Below, piece after piece: positions 41,873-51,928 of a stretch of 53,876 nucleotides of DNA; within the stretch, counting starts at the first letter, position 1; each line of letters opens with the position of its first letter. Position numbers and translations under genes: made by a program. Source of the DNA: Rikenellaceae bacterium (GTDB lineage Bacteria; Bacteroidota; Bacteroidia; Bacteroidales; Rikenellaceae); contig CABIXK010000006.1 in the NCBI GenBank assembly GCA_902362705.1, positions 29,529 to 83,404 on the forward strand. The letters are read 5' to 3'. The notes below the pieces were generated by a model. It saw nothing but the letters and a program-made list of their open reading frames with translations. It had not been told where the DNA came from and searched no databases.

Positions 41873-43018
41873 TTATTCCGAAATGTTTCCCTCGCGGTCG
41901 ATCGCGAGGCAGCGGCCGTCGCGGCGCACCTCGGCGCGGCCTCCGCGGAAGGGCTTCACGGCCTCGCACCCGGGGCAGTGGAGGCGCGTGCGCCCGGCCG
42001 TGTCGATGTAGTGCCACGCGGCGCCGAGCCGCACGGCCGCGAGCCCTTCGGTGAAGTCGAAGGCGCAGTCGTAGAGGGGGTCGATGGCGGTCTCGGCCCC
42101 GCGGCGGTAGCCCCACAGCCCGTCCCGGGCGAAGAGCTCGGGGGCCTCGTCCGCAGGGGCGGGCGGTGCGACGGCGCAGCGCAGCAATGTGGGGAGGTCG
42201 GGCAGCCGCAGCCCGGGCGAGGCCAGCAGGCGGGCGATGCGGTAGTGGGCGGCGTCGCCCAGCCGCTCGAAGAGGGCGAGCGCCTCGCGCCTCGCGGGGT
42301 CGGCCGTGCCCAGCGCGGGGGTGAGCAGCAGCCCGTCGCTCGCTGCGTAGCGGTCGATGAGCGAGGGGTCGAGGGCGAGGGCCGCCAGCGCCGTCGAGAT
42401 CGCGGCCGCGGGGTAGTCGTCGAGCTCGGGTCCGAAGTCGTCGATCGTGCGCGCGGGGTGCTGGTAGGCCGCCGTGCCCAGCTCGGGGCTCCGCTCGCCG
42501 GCGAAGGCGGGCAGGAAGCGGGCGTCGAAGTCGATGGGGCGGATGGCGCCGCTGCCGTCGACGATCAGATTCTCGGGCTTCAGGTCGCCCCACGCCTCCT
42601 CGTCGGCCACGGCGCGGGCCGCCCACGCGTCGAAGGCGCGCGAGAGCCCGTGCAGCCGCTCGGTGTCGCGCTGCCGGGCCGCGTCGCACGCCGCACGGTG
42701 GAGCGTGGGCCCTTCGATCCAGTCGCAGAGCGCCGCGTCGACCCACTCGCCCCGCTCCGCCGTGTGGTAGACGAAGAGCTCGCGCTCGCGCAGCCGGTCG
42801 CCGTAGAGCGCCCGCAGCCGCTCGGTCGATCGGGGTCGGAACCAGCAGCGCAGGGCGCAGTCGCGGCCCCGGTACTTCACGCGGAAGACGGCGGCGCTGT
42901 TGCCCGCGGCGAAGAGCGGCCGCCCCGTCCGGTCGCGCAGCGGCTCCAGCGTGTCGAGCGTGCGCATGAGGCCGTGGGGCTGCCAGAGCGTGAGGAGGTA
43001 TTGGCGGAGGGTGAACAC
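41873..43018 (-). CDS. Protein-kinase-like protein with C-terminal WG repeats
   Basis: 381 aa from a GTG at 43018; an ATG at 42967 is a shorter alternative. Kinase-like features: AAGNSAAVFRVKYRGRDCALRCW (about 37-59) aligns with the glycine loop and VAIK strand but has Arg for the Lys. WGDLKPENLIVD (about 143-154) keeps the catalytic Asp, Lys and Asn. IRPIDFDARF (about 159-168) keeps the metal Asp of DFG. Residues about 295-378 hold WG-like repeats (GLWGYRRGAETAIDPLYD, AWHYIDTAGRT, FRGGRAEVRRDGRCLAIDREGN). It may be an active but atypical kinase. First gene of the kinase-WG / VWA / pseudokinase-WG unit. Confidence 0.75.
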   Translation of the reverse strand: MFTLRQYLLTLWQPHGLMRTLDTLEPLRDRTGRPLFAAGNSAAVFRVKYRGRDCALRCWFRPRSTERLRALYGDRLRERELFVYHTAERGEWVDAALCDWIEGPTLHRAACDAARQRDTERLHGLSRAFDAWAARAVADEEAWGDLKPENLIVDGSGAIRPIDFDARFLPAFAGERSPELGTAAYQHPARTIDDFGPELDDYPAAAISTALAALALDPSLIDRYAASDGLLLTPALGTADPARREALALFERLGDAAHYRIARLLASPGLRLPDLPTLLRCAVAPPAPADEAPELFARDGLWGYRRGAETAIDPLYDCAFDFTEGLAAVRLGAAWHYIDTAGRTRLHCPGCEAVKPFRGGRAEVRRDGRCLAIDREGNISE

Positions 43019-43024
43019 TGCGGG

Positions 43025-43059
43025 AAGTAAAAACTAAAAAGTGAGAAGTTTTAAGTGGA
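43025..43059. repeat. Seven-base tandem tract, unit AAGTAAA (third copy)
   Basis: Heptads AAGTAAA, AACTAAA, AAGTGAG, AAGTTTT, AAGTGGA. It starts seven bases upstream of the kinase-WG start codon and runs into GC-rich copy E. Confidence 0.75.
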
Positions 43060-43136
43060 GGGGCGGGCGAGCCTTCGGGCGAGACGAGCAGCCCTCCGCC
43101 CGGGGGCGGCTGCGGCCCGCCCGGCTCTGCGAGCCG
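43057..43136 (+). repeat. GC-rich palindromic intergenic repeat, copy E
   Basis: Centre GGCGAGCCTTCGGGCGAGAC identical to copy D, then GAGCAGCCCTCCGCCCGGG, core GGCTGCGGCCCGC and hairpin CGGCTC-TGC-GAGCCG. The left arm is missing. Confidence 0.7.
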
Positions 43137-43184
43137 AGACCCCCCCCCTAACGAAAAAGGAGCCCCTCGGGGCCCCTTCGTCGG

Positions 43185-43757
43185 TTAGTGGCAGTCGCAG
43201 TGCCCGTGGTCGTGATCGCCGCAGCCGCAACCGCAGCCGTCGTCGCATCCGCCCTCGTCGCACCCGTGGTCGCCGCACGACCCGCACGAGCAGTGGCCCT
43301 GCAGATCCTCGGGCGTCACGTCGCGCACCGAGACGACCTCCACTTCGAAGTTGAGCGTCTTGCCCGCCATCGGGTGGTTGAAGTCCATCTTCACGGTCTG
43401 GTCGCCGACCTCCTTGACGACGCCCATCATGCGGTTGCCCTGCTGGTCGCTCATCGGCACCTGCGAGCCGACGAAGAGGATATCCTCGGCCAGCTTGCCG
43501 TCGACCATGAAGATCGTCTTGGGGAGCTCGACCACGGCCTCGGCCACCACCTCGCCGTAGCCGTCCTTCGGCTCGAGCGTGAAGGCCACCTTGTCGCCGG
43601 GCTCCTTGCCAAGGATCGCCTCCTCGAACTTGGGGAGCAGCATGCCGGTGCCGAAGATGAACTCCAGCGGCTGCCCGGGACGCGACTGGTCCGCGATCTG
43701 TCCGTCGACGGTGAGCTTGTAGTCCACGCCGACCATTTTGTTCTGTTCTGCTTTCAT
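43185..43757 (-). CDS. slyD: SlyD-type FKBP peptidyl-prolyl isomerase with metal-binding tail
   Basis: 190 aa from the ATG at 43757. FKBP domain with the inserted IF chaperone flap: DYKLTVDGQIADQSRPGQPLEF (about 12-33), FGTGMLLPKFEEAILG (about 35-50) and the flap at about 75-130. The last 40 residues are rich in Cys, His, Asp and Gly (HCSCGSCGDHGCDEGG, then DGCGCGCGDHDHGHCDCH). This matches SlyD tails that bind Ni2+ and other metals. It speeds proline isomerisation, chaperones folding, and may store or deliver nickel. Own promoter with a hairpin in the leader. Confidence 0.93.
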   Translation of the reverse strand: MKAEQNKMVGVDYKLTVDGQIADQSRPGQPLEFIFGTGMLLPKFEEAILGKEPGDKVAFTLEPKDGYGEVVAEAVVELPKTIFMVDGKLAEDILFVGSQVPMSDQQGNRMMGVVKEVGDQTVKMDFNHPMAGKTLNFEVEVVSVRDVTPEDLQGHCSCGSCGDHGCDEGGCDDGCGCGCGDHDHGHCDCH

Positions 43758-43789
43758 ATCAGTCTTGTTTACGTAACTATCCTTGTCGT

Positions 43790-43808
43790 GCCGCCCTCGC
43801 AGGGCGGC
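43790..43808 (-). promoter_or_regulatory. Hairpin in the slyD leader
   Basis: Perfect 8-bp stem GCCGCCCT / AGGGCGGC with a three-base loop, between the -7 box and the slyD ATG. It could stabilise the mRNA or modulate translation. Confidence 0.45.
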
Positions 43809-43815
43809 GATCGGA

Positions 43816-43823
43816 CAAAGATA
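43816..43823 (-). promoter_or_regulatory. -7 promoter box of slyD
   Basis: TATCTTTG fits TAnnTTTG. A TTCG at the -33 distance (19 bases) lies upstream. Confidence 0.65.
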
Positions 43824-43835
43824 AGCCAATTTTGC

Positions 43836-43869
43836 AAAAGAACGAAGCGGCAATCGCAAAATTGCCGCT
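43836..43869 (-). terminator. Terminator of gcvP
   Basis: Perfect 9-bp stem AGCGGCAAT / ATTGCCGCT around six bases, followed on the minus strand by a T-rich tail. Confidence 0.75.
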
Positions 43870-43895
43870 CCGCCCGGAAAAGTGCGTCCGTGCCG

Positions 43896-46721
<2,826 letters not shown>

Positions 46722-46757
46722 GTCGTTTGGGTTGGTTTATTCTTTGGTTGCGGATTT

Positions 46758-48314
46758 TTAATCGGTGAATGGTTCGTCGGGCCACGGGCAGGGCAGCCCC
46801 GAGGCCTTGAATGAGGGGCGCCGGGCCCCCACGCGGCGCAGGTAGCGTCCCAGCTTCCGCGAGAGCCGGCGCACGACGGCGGGCTCCGAGGCCGCGAGGT
46901 CGTGCCGCTCGCCGATGTCGGCGGGGATGTCGTAGAGCTCGCGGCGGCCCGTGGCGTACCAGTAGATCATCTTCCACCGCCCGTCGCGGATGGTGCACGT
47001 GGCGCCGATGCCCGGCCCCTCGGCGTCCCACAGGTTGGGGCAGTTCCAGTAGAGCGCCCGGCCGCGCGAGGGGTTGCCCGTGCGGCGCAGCAGCGGGGCG
47101 AAGCTCACTCCGTCGACCGGCTGCGCACGGCGCGGCAGGCCGACGCCCGCCATCTCGAGGATCGTGGGGTAGAAGTCCTCGATGGCCACGTAGCTGTCGC
47201 AGCGCGTGCCGCCCTGCGCGACTCCGGGCCAGCTCACGATCATCGGCTCGCGGATGCCGCCCTCGTAGGCCGATCCCTTGCCGCTGCGCAGCGGGGCGTT
47301 CTGCGTGTGGGGTGCGCCGTCGCGCCACTCGGGCGCCGCGGCCAGACCGCCGTTGTCGCTCATGAACAGCACGATCGTCCGCTCGGCCTCGCCCGTGCGC
47401 TCCAGATAGTCGAGCAGGTCGCCCAGACTCTTGTCCATCCCTTCGATGAGGGCGGCGTAGGCCGCCTCGCGGTCCGAGAGCCCCCGTTCTTTGTATTTAT
47501 CGAAGAAACGGGCGTCGCGGTCGATGGGTATGTGGATGGCGTAGTGGGCCATGTAGAGGAACCACGGCTGCGCGTAGCGGCGGGCCTTGTCCAGAGCGCG
47601 GATCGCCTCCTGCGTGAGGGCTTCGGTGACGAAGGTCGTCGAACCCCAGTACTTCTCCAGCCCCGGCACGGCGAAGAGCGACTGCGGCCGCCCGTCGGTG
47701 CGGTTGCCGTAGTTGCGCTCGCCTAGGTAGCTGGCCAGACCGCCCGCCGCGTGGCCTGCGATGTTGACCTCGAAGCCCCAGTGGTGCGGGTCCTCGCCCG
47801 GGGTGTCCAGAGCGCCGAAGTGGGCCTTGCCGCAGTGGATGGTGTGGTAGCCCGCCTCGCGCAGCAGGTCGACGAACGAGGTGCCGACGTACGAGCGGGG
47901 GATGCCCCCTGTCTGCTGCACGCCGTTGCAGTTCCACGCGGGCAGCTCCAGCACCTCGCTCGGGGCGTCGGTCGGTGTGTCGCGCCGCAGCGTCCAGTTG
48001 GTCACGCCGTGGCGCGCGGCGTTGGCCCCCGTGATGAGGCTGCACCGCGACGGCGAGCTGATGCTCGACGCGTAGGCCTGCGTGAAGGTGACGCCCATGC
48101 GGGCCAGCCGCTCCATGTTGGGCGTTTCGAACGTGTCGTTGTAGGCCGTGCGCCGCTCCCAGAAGGGGACCGACGTGTCCTGCCATCCCATGTCGTCGAC
48201 CAGAAACAGCAGGATGTTGGGCCGCTCGGGCGCGGCGGGTGCGGCGGGTGCGGCGGGCGCGGCGGGCGCGGCCGAGGCGGCGCAGGCGGTCAGGAGGAGC
48301 GTCTTGCAGCCCAT
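46758..48314 (-). CDS. S-type sulfatase, probable lipoprotein
   Basis: 518 aa. An N-terminal hydrophobic stretch with a lipobox-like LLTAC (Cys11) is followed by an Ala-Pro repeat, so it is probably exported or lipid-anchored. Arylsulfatase (S1) motifs: ILLFLVDDMGW (about 34-44, metal site); S-S-P-S-R (Ser86 to Arg90) followed by CSLITG, the sulfatase signature with Ser as the formylglycine precursor; GKAHFG; and MSDNGGL. Ser-type enzymes need the radical-SAM maturase anSME. In gut Bacteroidota they desulfate host mucin or glycosaminoglycans. The ATG overlaps the upstream kinase stop (TGATG). No SusC/D pair is nearby. Confidence 0.93.
   Translation of the reverse strand: MGCKTLLLTACAASAAPAAPAAPAAPAAPERPNILLFLVDDMGWQDTSVPFWERRTAYNDTFETPNMERLARMGVTFTQAYASSISSPSRCSLITGANAARHGVTNWTLRRDTPTDAPSEVLELPAWNCNGVQQTGGIPRSYVGTSFVDLLREAGYHTIHCGKAHFGALDTPGEDPHHWGFEVNIAGHAAGGLASYLGERNYGNRTDGRPQSLFAVPGLEKYWGSTTFVTEALTQEAIRALDKARRYAQPWFLYMAHYAIHIPIDRDARFFDKYKERGLSDREAAYAALIEGMDKSLGDLLDYLERTGEAERTIVLFMSDNGGLAAAPEWRDGAPHTQNAPLRSGKGSAYEGGIREPMIVSWPGVAQGGTRCDSYVAIEDFYPTILEMAGVGLPRRAQPVDGVSFAPLLRRTGNPSRGRALYWNCPNLWDAEGPGIGATCTIRDGRWKMIYWYATGRRELYDIPADIGERHDLAASEPAVVRRLSRKLGRYLRRVGARRPSFKASGLPCPWPDEPFTD
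48232..48271. repeat. Nine-base tandem repeat in the sulfatase signal region
   Basis: Four to five copies of GCGGCGGGT or GCGGCGGGC encode the Ala-Pro-Ala repeat just after the lipobox. Gain or loss of units would stay in frame. Confidence 0.7.
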
Positions 48315-49996
48315 CAGTAGGTGAAGCTGCTCCCGCCGATGAACTCGCGCAGGATCGACGTGGGCGGGATCTCGTCGGGCGCTATGGGGGTGAAGTTGTC
48401 GAGGAAGCAGAGCATGCGCCGCGCCTCGTCGTACTCGGGTACCGTGTCGGGCACCTCGCGCAGGATCTTCTCGGCGAAGGGGCGCAGCACCGAAATCTCG
48501 TAGAAGAGCGACGAGTTGAGCATCACGTCGGCGTTCTCCTGGTAGGGGAAGATGTGGCGCTCCTCGCCGCGGCGCACCGACTCCCAGCGCGAGAGGGTGG
48601 CCAGCGCGTCGGCCCCGCGCATGCGGGCGTCGCGCACCAGGCGGCGCAGCAGGCGGTTGTCGGTGGTGGCGATGCGCGAGAGGTTGTCCATGGCCACCGA
48701 CGTGAAGCACGAGACGTAGATGCGGAACTTCCGCTCGTCGGGAATCGAGGGCGTGAGGCGCGGGTTGAGGCCGTGGATGCCCTCGATGATGAGGATCGAC
48801 CGCTCGTCGAGCGTCAGCGGGGCGTTGTGCCACGTGCGGCGCCCGGTGAGGAAGTCGTAGCGGGGGATGTCGACGCTCTGGCCGCGCATCAGGCGCGCGA
48901 GGTGGTCGTTGAACAGGTCGAGGTCGATGGCCTCGAGCGCCTCGTAGTCGTATTCGCCCCGCTCGTCGCGGGGGGTCTTCTCGCGGTCGACGAAGTAGTC
49001 GTCGAGCGAGATCATCACGGGCTGGAGTCCCAGCACGGCCAGCTGGATCGAGAGCCGCTTGGCCGAGGTGGTCTTGCCGCTCGACGAGGGACCCGAGATG
49101 AGCACCGTGCGCACGCCGCGCGTGCGGTTGGCCTCGGCCACGGCGTCGGCCACCAGCGCGAACTTGCGCTCGTGGAACGCCTCGGCCAGCTTGACCAGAC
49201 TGCCCCCGTCGCCCGCCAGCACGCGGGCGTTGACCGCGCCCACGGTGGGCACGCCCATGATCTCGACCCACGACTGGTACTCGCGGAAGATGTCGAACAT
49301 CTTCTCCTGCCGCACGTTGCCGTGGAGCCGCTCGGGCGCCGTGCGCAGCGGCAGCGAGAGCAGGAAGCCGCGGTAGTAGGGCGTCAGGGCGAAGCGGTCG
49401 AGGCAGCGCGTCGAGGGGGCCAGGACGCCGTAGAAACTGCCGGGCAGGCCGTCGAGCGTGCATAGGTCGCTGTAGAGGCGCGGGCGGGTGTCGAGCAGCG
49501 CCACCTTGTCGTCGAAGCCCTCGGCGGCGAAGCGGGCGCGCACCTGCTGCGTGAGCTCGCGCGTGTGCCGGATGGGCAGGTCGGCGGCCGCGAGCTCGCG
49601 CATGCGCCTCTCGATGGCCCCGGCGGCCTCGGCCGTGGCCTCGAGCCCCTCGACCTCGCAGTAGAAGCCGTTCTGCCCCATCGAGTGGCGGATGCGCAGC
49701 CGGCGCTCGGGCCACAGGTCGCGGCACGCCTTCTGGAGGATGAACGAGGCGGTGCGCTGCAAGACGCGGATGCCGGCGAAAGAGGTGATATCGATGAAGC
49801 GCACCGTGGCGGGCCGGTAGAGCCTGAAGTCGAGCTCGCGGATGCGGTTGTCGACCAGGGCGGCCAGATAGGGGTGCTGCGGCGCGGGGAGACGGTCGGC
49901 GACGAGGGCGAGCGTGGAGCCCCCCTCGACCTCGATGCTTCGGCCGAGGTTTTCGCATACGACCTGAATGGTGTCGGACATCGTTTTTTTGCTCAT
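48314..49996 (-). CDS. TGS-domain nucleoside (uridine-type) kinase
   Basis: 560 aa from the ATG at 49996; an in-frame ATG at 49981 is also possible. The N terminus is a ThrRS-like TGS/editing-domain region (IQVVCENLGRSIEVEGGSTL, about 10-29, and later RRMRELAAADLPIRHTREL). The C-terminal P-loop kinase has ISGPSSSGKTTSAKRL (about 300-315), MISLDDYFVDREKTPRDE (about 328-345) and IIEGIHGLN. This fusion, annotated as nucleoside kinase in many anaerobes, phosphorylates uridine or a related nucleoside. Its stop overlaps the sulfatase ATG. Confidence 0.9.
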   Translation of the reverse strand: MSKKTMSDTIQVVCENLGRSIEVEGGSTLALVADRLPAPQHPYLAALVDNRIRELDFRLYRPATVRFIDITSFAGIRVLQRTASFILQKACRDLWPERRLRIRHSMGQNGFYCEVEGLEATAEAAGAIERRMRELAAADLPIRHTRELTQQVRARFAAEGFDDKVALLDTRPRLYSDLCTLDGLPGSFYGVLAPSTRCLDRFALTPYYRGFLLSLPLRTAPERLHGNVRQEKMFDIFREYQSWVEIMGVPTVGAVNARVLAGDGGSLVKLAEAFHERKFALVADAVAEANRTRGVRTVLISGPSSSGKTTSAKRLSIQLAVLGLQPVMISLDDYFVDREKTPRDERGEYDYEALEAIDLDLFNDHLARLMRGQSVDIPRYDFLTGRRTWHNAPLTLDERSILIIEGIHGLNPRLTPSIPDERKFRIYVSCFTSVAMDNLSRIATTDNRLLRRLVRDARMRGADALATLSRWESVRRGEERHIFPYQENADVMLNSSLFYEISVLRPFAEKILREVPDTVPEYDEARRMLCFLDNFTPIAPDEIPPTSILREFIGGSSFTY

Positions 49997-50006
49997 AAAG
50001 GTTGGG

Positions 50007-50014
50007 TAAAGATA
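50007..50014 (-). promoter_or_regulatory. -7-like promoter box of the nucleoside kinase gene
   Basis: TATCTTTA, one base off TAnnTTTG, ending 10 bases before the ATG at 49996. If used, the ATG at 49981 would have the more normal leader. Confidence 0.45.
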
Positions 50015-50096
50015 AGAAATTTTTTCGAATTGCCGTCGGAAAATCGCTCCCGGCGGGTGAAAATATGTTAGGGTTCGGGTGCGGGGGGGGGCGTCG

Positions 50097-50179
50097 CGGC
50101 TCGATGAGCCGTGCGGGACGCAGCCACCCCCGGCGGAGGCCCGCATCCTGCGTCGCATGCCCCGCTGGCTGCGTCCCGG
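50097..50179 (-). repeat. GC-rich palindromic intergenic repeat, copy F (inverted)
   Basis: Reads in the opposite orientation to the other copies. Hairpin CGGCTC-ATC-GAGCCG, core GTGGCTGCGTCCCGC, and arms GGGACGCAGCCA / TGGCTGCGTCCC pair perfectly. The other 285 bases between the two divergent genes hold only their promoters. Confidence 0.65.
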
Positions 50180-50247
50180 TAGCCCTCCCCTGCGGGTTTT
50201 TCGCAGGCGCAGTGCGCAAGAGTTCCGCGTCGTATCGTTTTTTTTCG

Positions 50248-50255
50248 TAAATTTG
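50248..50255 (+). promoter_or_regulatory. -7 promoter box of the 5'-nucleotidase-like gene
   Basis: TAAATTTG fits TAnnTTTG; ATG at 50282. Confidence 0.65.
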
Positions 50256-50281
50256 GCCTGTTTAAAATAAAATCCGAAACG

Positions 50282-51739
50282 ATGAAAAAACCGCTGTTTC
50301 TCCTGGGCGTGCTGCTGATCCTCTTCGCGGTGGGCTACGCCGTGGGCCGCATCGTCCGCGCGCACTGCTCGGAGCGGGTGGTGGTCGTGCTCTCGACCAA
50401 CGATATTCATGCCAGAATCCGGCGCTTCCCGCAGCTGGCCTCGGCCGTGGCGCAGTGCCGCGATACGCTGGGCGCCGGGCGCGTGGTGCTCGTCGACGCC
50501 GGCGACCGCTGGACGGGCAACGCCTACGTCGACCTGGCCCCGGAGCCCGGGCAGCCGGTGCTCGACCTGATGAACCGCCTGGGCTACGACGTCGCGACGC
50601 TCGGCAACCACGAGTTCGACCGCGGGCAGGCGGCGCTCGGCCGCCGCATCGCCGAGGGGACGGCCTTCCCGGTGGTGTGCGCCAACGTGCGGAGCGACAC
50701 CTGCACCTTCCCGCAGTTGCCCGCCCACGCGGTGCTGGAGCGGGACGGGGTGCGCATCGGCGTGGTGGGCGTGGTGACCAACTACGAGGGTCCGGGCCAC
50801 CCGGCCGGCAACGCCGCCTCGTTCGTCGGGCTGCGCTTCCCCGACCCGCAGCAGGCGGCCCGCGACGCGGCCGACGCGCTGCGCGGCGAGGTCGACGTGC
50901 TGCTGCTGCTCTCTCACATGGGCGACGACCGCGACCTGGAGCTGCTCGCCTCCGGAGAGCAGCGCTACGATGCGGTCATCGGGGGCCACACCCATGTAGT
51001 GCGCGATACGACGATCGGGCGCACGCTGCTCACGCAGACGGGCAAGAATCTCGCCGCGGTGGGCGCTACGACCCTCCGCCTGCGGGGCCGCCGCCTCGTC
51101 GGCGCCGACTTCCGCCTCGTGCCGCTCGACGGCTACGCCCCCGACAGCGCCTTCGCCGCCGAGGTGGCGCGCTGCTACGACAACCCCGAGCTCAACCGCC
51201 CCGTGGGCGACTTCGCCGCCGCGGCCGGCAAGACGGGCCTCGGCAACTGGATCTGCGACCGCATCGCCGCCGCGACCGGCGCCGAGATCGGCATCTACCA
51301 CGTCGGGGGCGTGCGCATCGACACCCTCCCCGCCGGGGGCGTGGGGCTGGCCCGCCTCTACGACCTGGAGCCCTTCTCTTCGCGCATCGCCCGCGTGCGC
51401 ATGACGCCCGAGCAGCTGCGGCGGATGATCCTCCTCAAATACAACGACGGGGAGAACCGCAAGGAGGCCCACCGCATCGACCTGATCGCCACGACCCCCT
51501 ACACGATCGTGGTCGACGCCGAGGACCGGGCCGTCGACGTGCGCTTCCCCGCCCTGCGGGAGGGGCGCGCCTACGAGGTGGCGCTGGGCGACTACATCTT
51601 CAGGAACTACGCGGGCGTGGACCGCGCCGCGGGCGGGATCACCGAGCGGCGGGTGGTCGACGTGCTCTTCGACGACCTGCGCCGCGCCCCCGTGCTGCCC
51701 GACAACGCGCCGCGCCAGCGCCGCGAGCCGAGGCCGTAG
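50282..51739 (+). CDS. 5'-nucleotidase / UshA-like metallophosphatase
   Basis: 485 aa. One N-terminal hydrophobic segment (about 4-22) exports or anchors it. Calcineurin-like metallophosphatase domain: STNDIHAR (about 39-46), DAGDRWTG (about 72-79), ATLGNHEFDRG (about 105-115), LLSHMGDDRD and IGGHTHVV (about 235-242). The C-terminal 5'-nucleotidase domain begins at about 300, with GNWICDRIAAATGAEIGIYHVGGVR (cited in part) and LYDLEPFSSRIARV. It dephosphorylates nucleotides or related esters outside the inner membrane. It ends in a basic Pro/Arg tail. Confidence 0.92.
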   Translation: MKKPLFLLGVLLILFAVGYAVGRIVRAHCSERVVVVLSTNDIHARIRRFPQLASAVAQCRDTLGAGRVVLVDAGDRWTGNAYVDLAPEPGQPVLDLMNRLGYDVATLGNHEFDRGQAALGRRIAEGTAFPVVCANVRSDTCTFPQLPAHAVLERDGVRIGVVGVVTNYEGPGHPAGNAASFVGLRFPDPQQAARDAADALRGEVDVLLLLSHMGDDRDLELLASGEQRYDAVIGGHTHVVRDTTIGRTLLTQTGKNLAAVGATTLRLRGRRLVGADFRLVPLDGYAPDSAFAAEVARCYDNPELNRPVGDFAAAAGKTGLGNWICDRIAAATGAEIGIYHVGGVRIDTLPAGGVGLARLYDLEPFSSRIARVRMTPEQLRRMILLKYNDGENRKEAHRIDLIATTPYTIVVDAEDRAVDVRFPALREGRAYEVALGDYIFRNYAGVDRAAGGITERRVVDVLFDDLRRAPVLPDNAPRQRREPRP

Positions 51740-51828
51740 CGGCCCCGGACGCCTGCCCCTCGGACCGAAAGCGTTGGGCTCCAGCAGTTTTTTCGGCCCC
51801 GATGTGCGGTTTTTCGCCCGAAATTGCA

Positions 51829-51836
51829 TATCTTTG
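51829..51836 (+). promoter_or_regulatory. -7 promoter box of rpsA
   Basis: TATCTTTG fits TAnnTTTG; the predicted leader to the ATG at 51929 is about 85 nt. Confidence 0.65.
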
Positions 51837-51843
51837 CACTCCC

Positions 51844-51928
51844 GTCGCGTGCGCACGATGCGCATTTCGGCGGGAAACGAACTAATTACTAATCACTTAA
51901 CGAGCGATTGTATCGCACAATTTCCAAC
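51844..51928 (+). promoter_or_regulatory. rpsA leader with two small hairpins
   Basis: TGCGCA-CGA-TGCGCA (51849-51863) and GCGAT-TGT-ATCGC (51904-51916, just before the start codon). Ribosomal protein S1 controls its own mRNA in other bacteria, and such stems are plausible sites. Confidence 0.35.
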
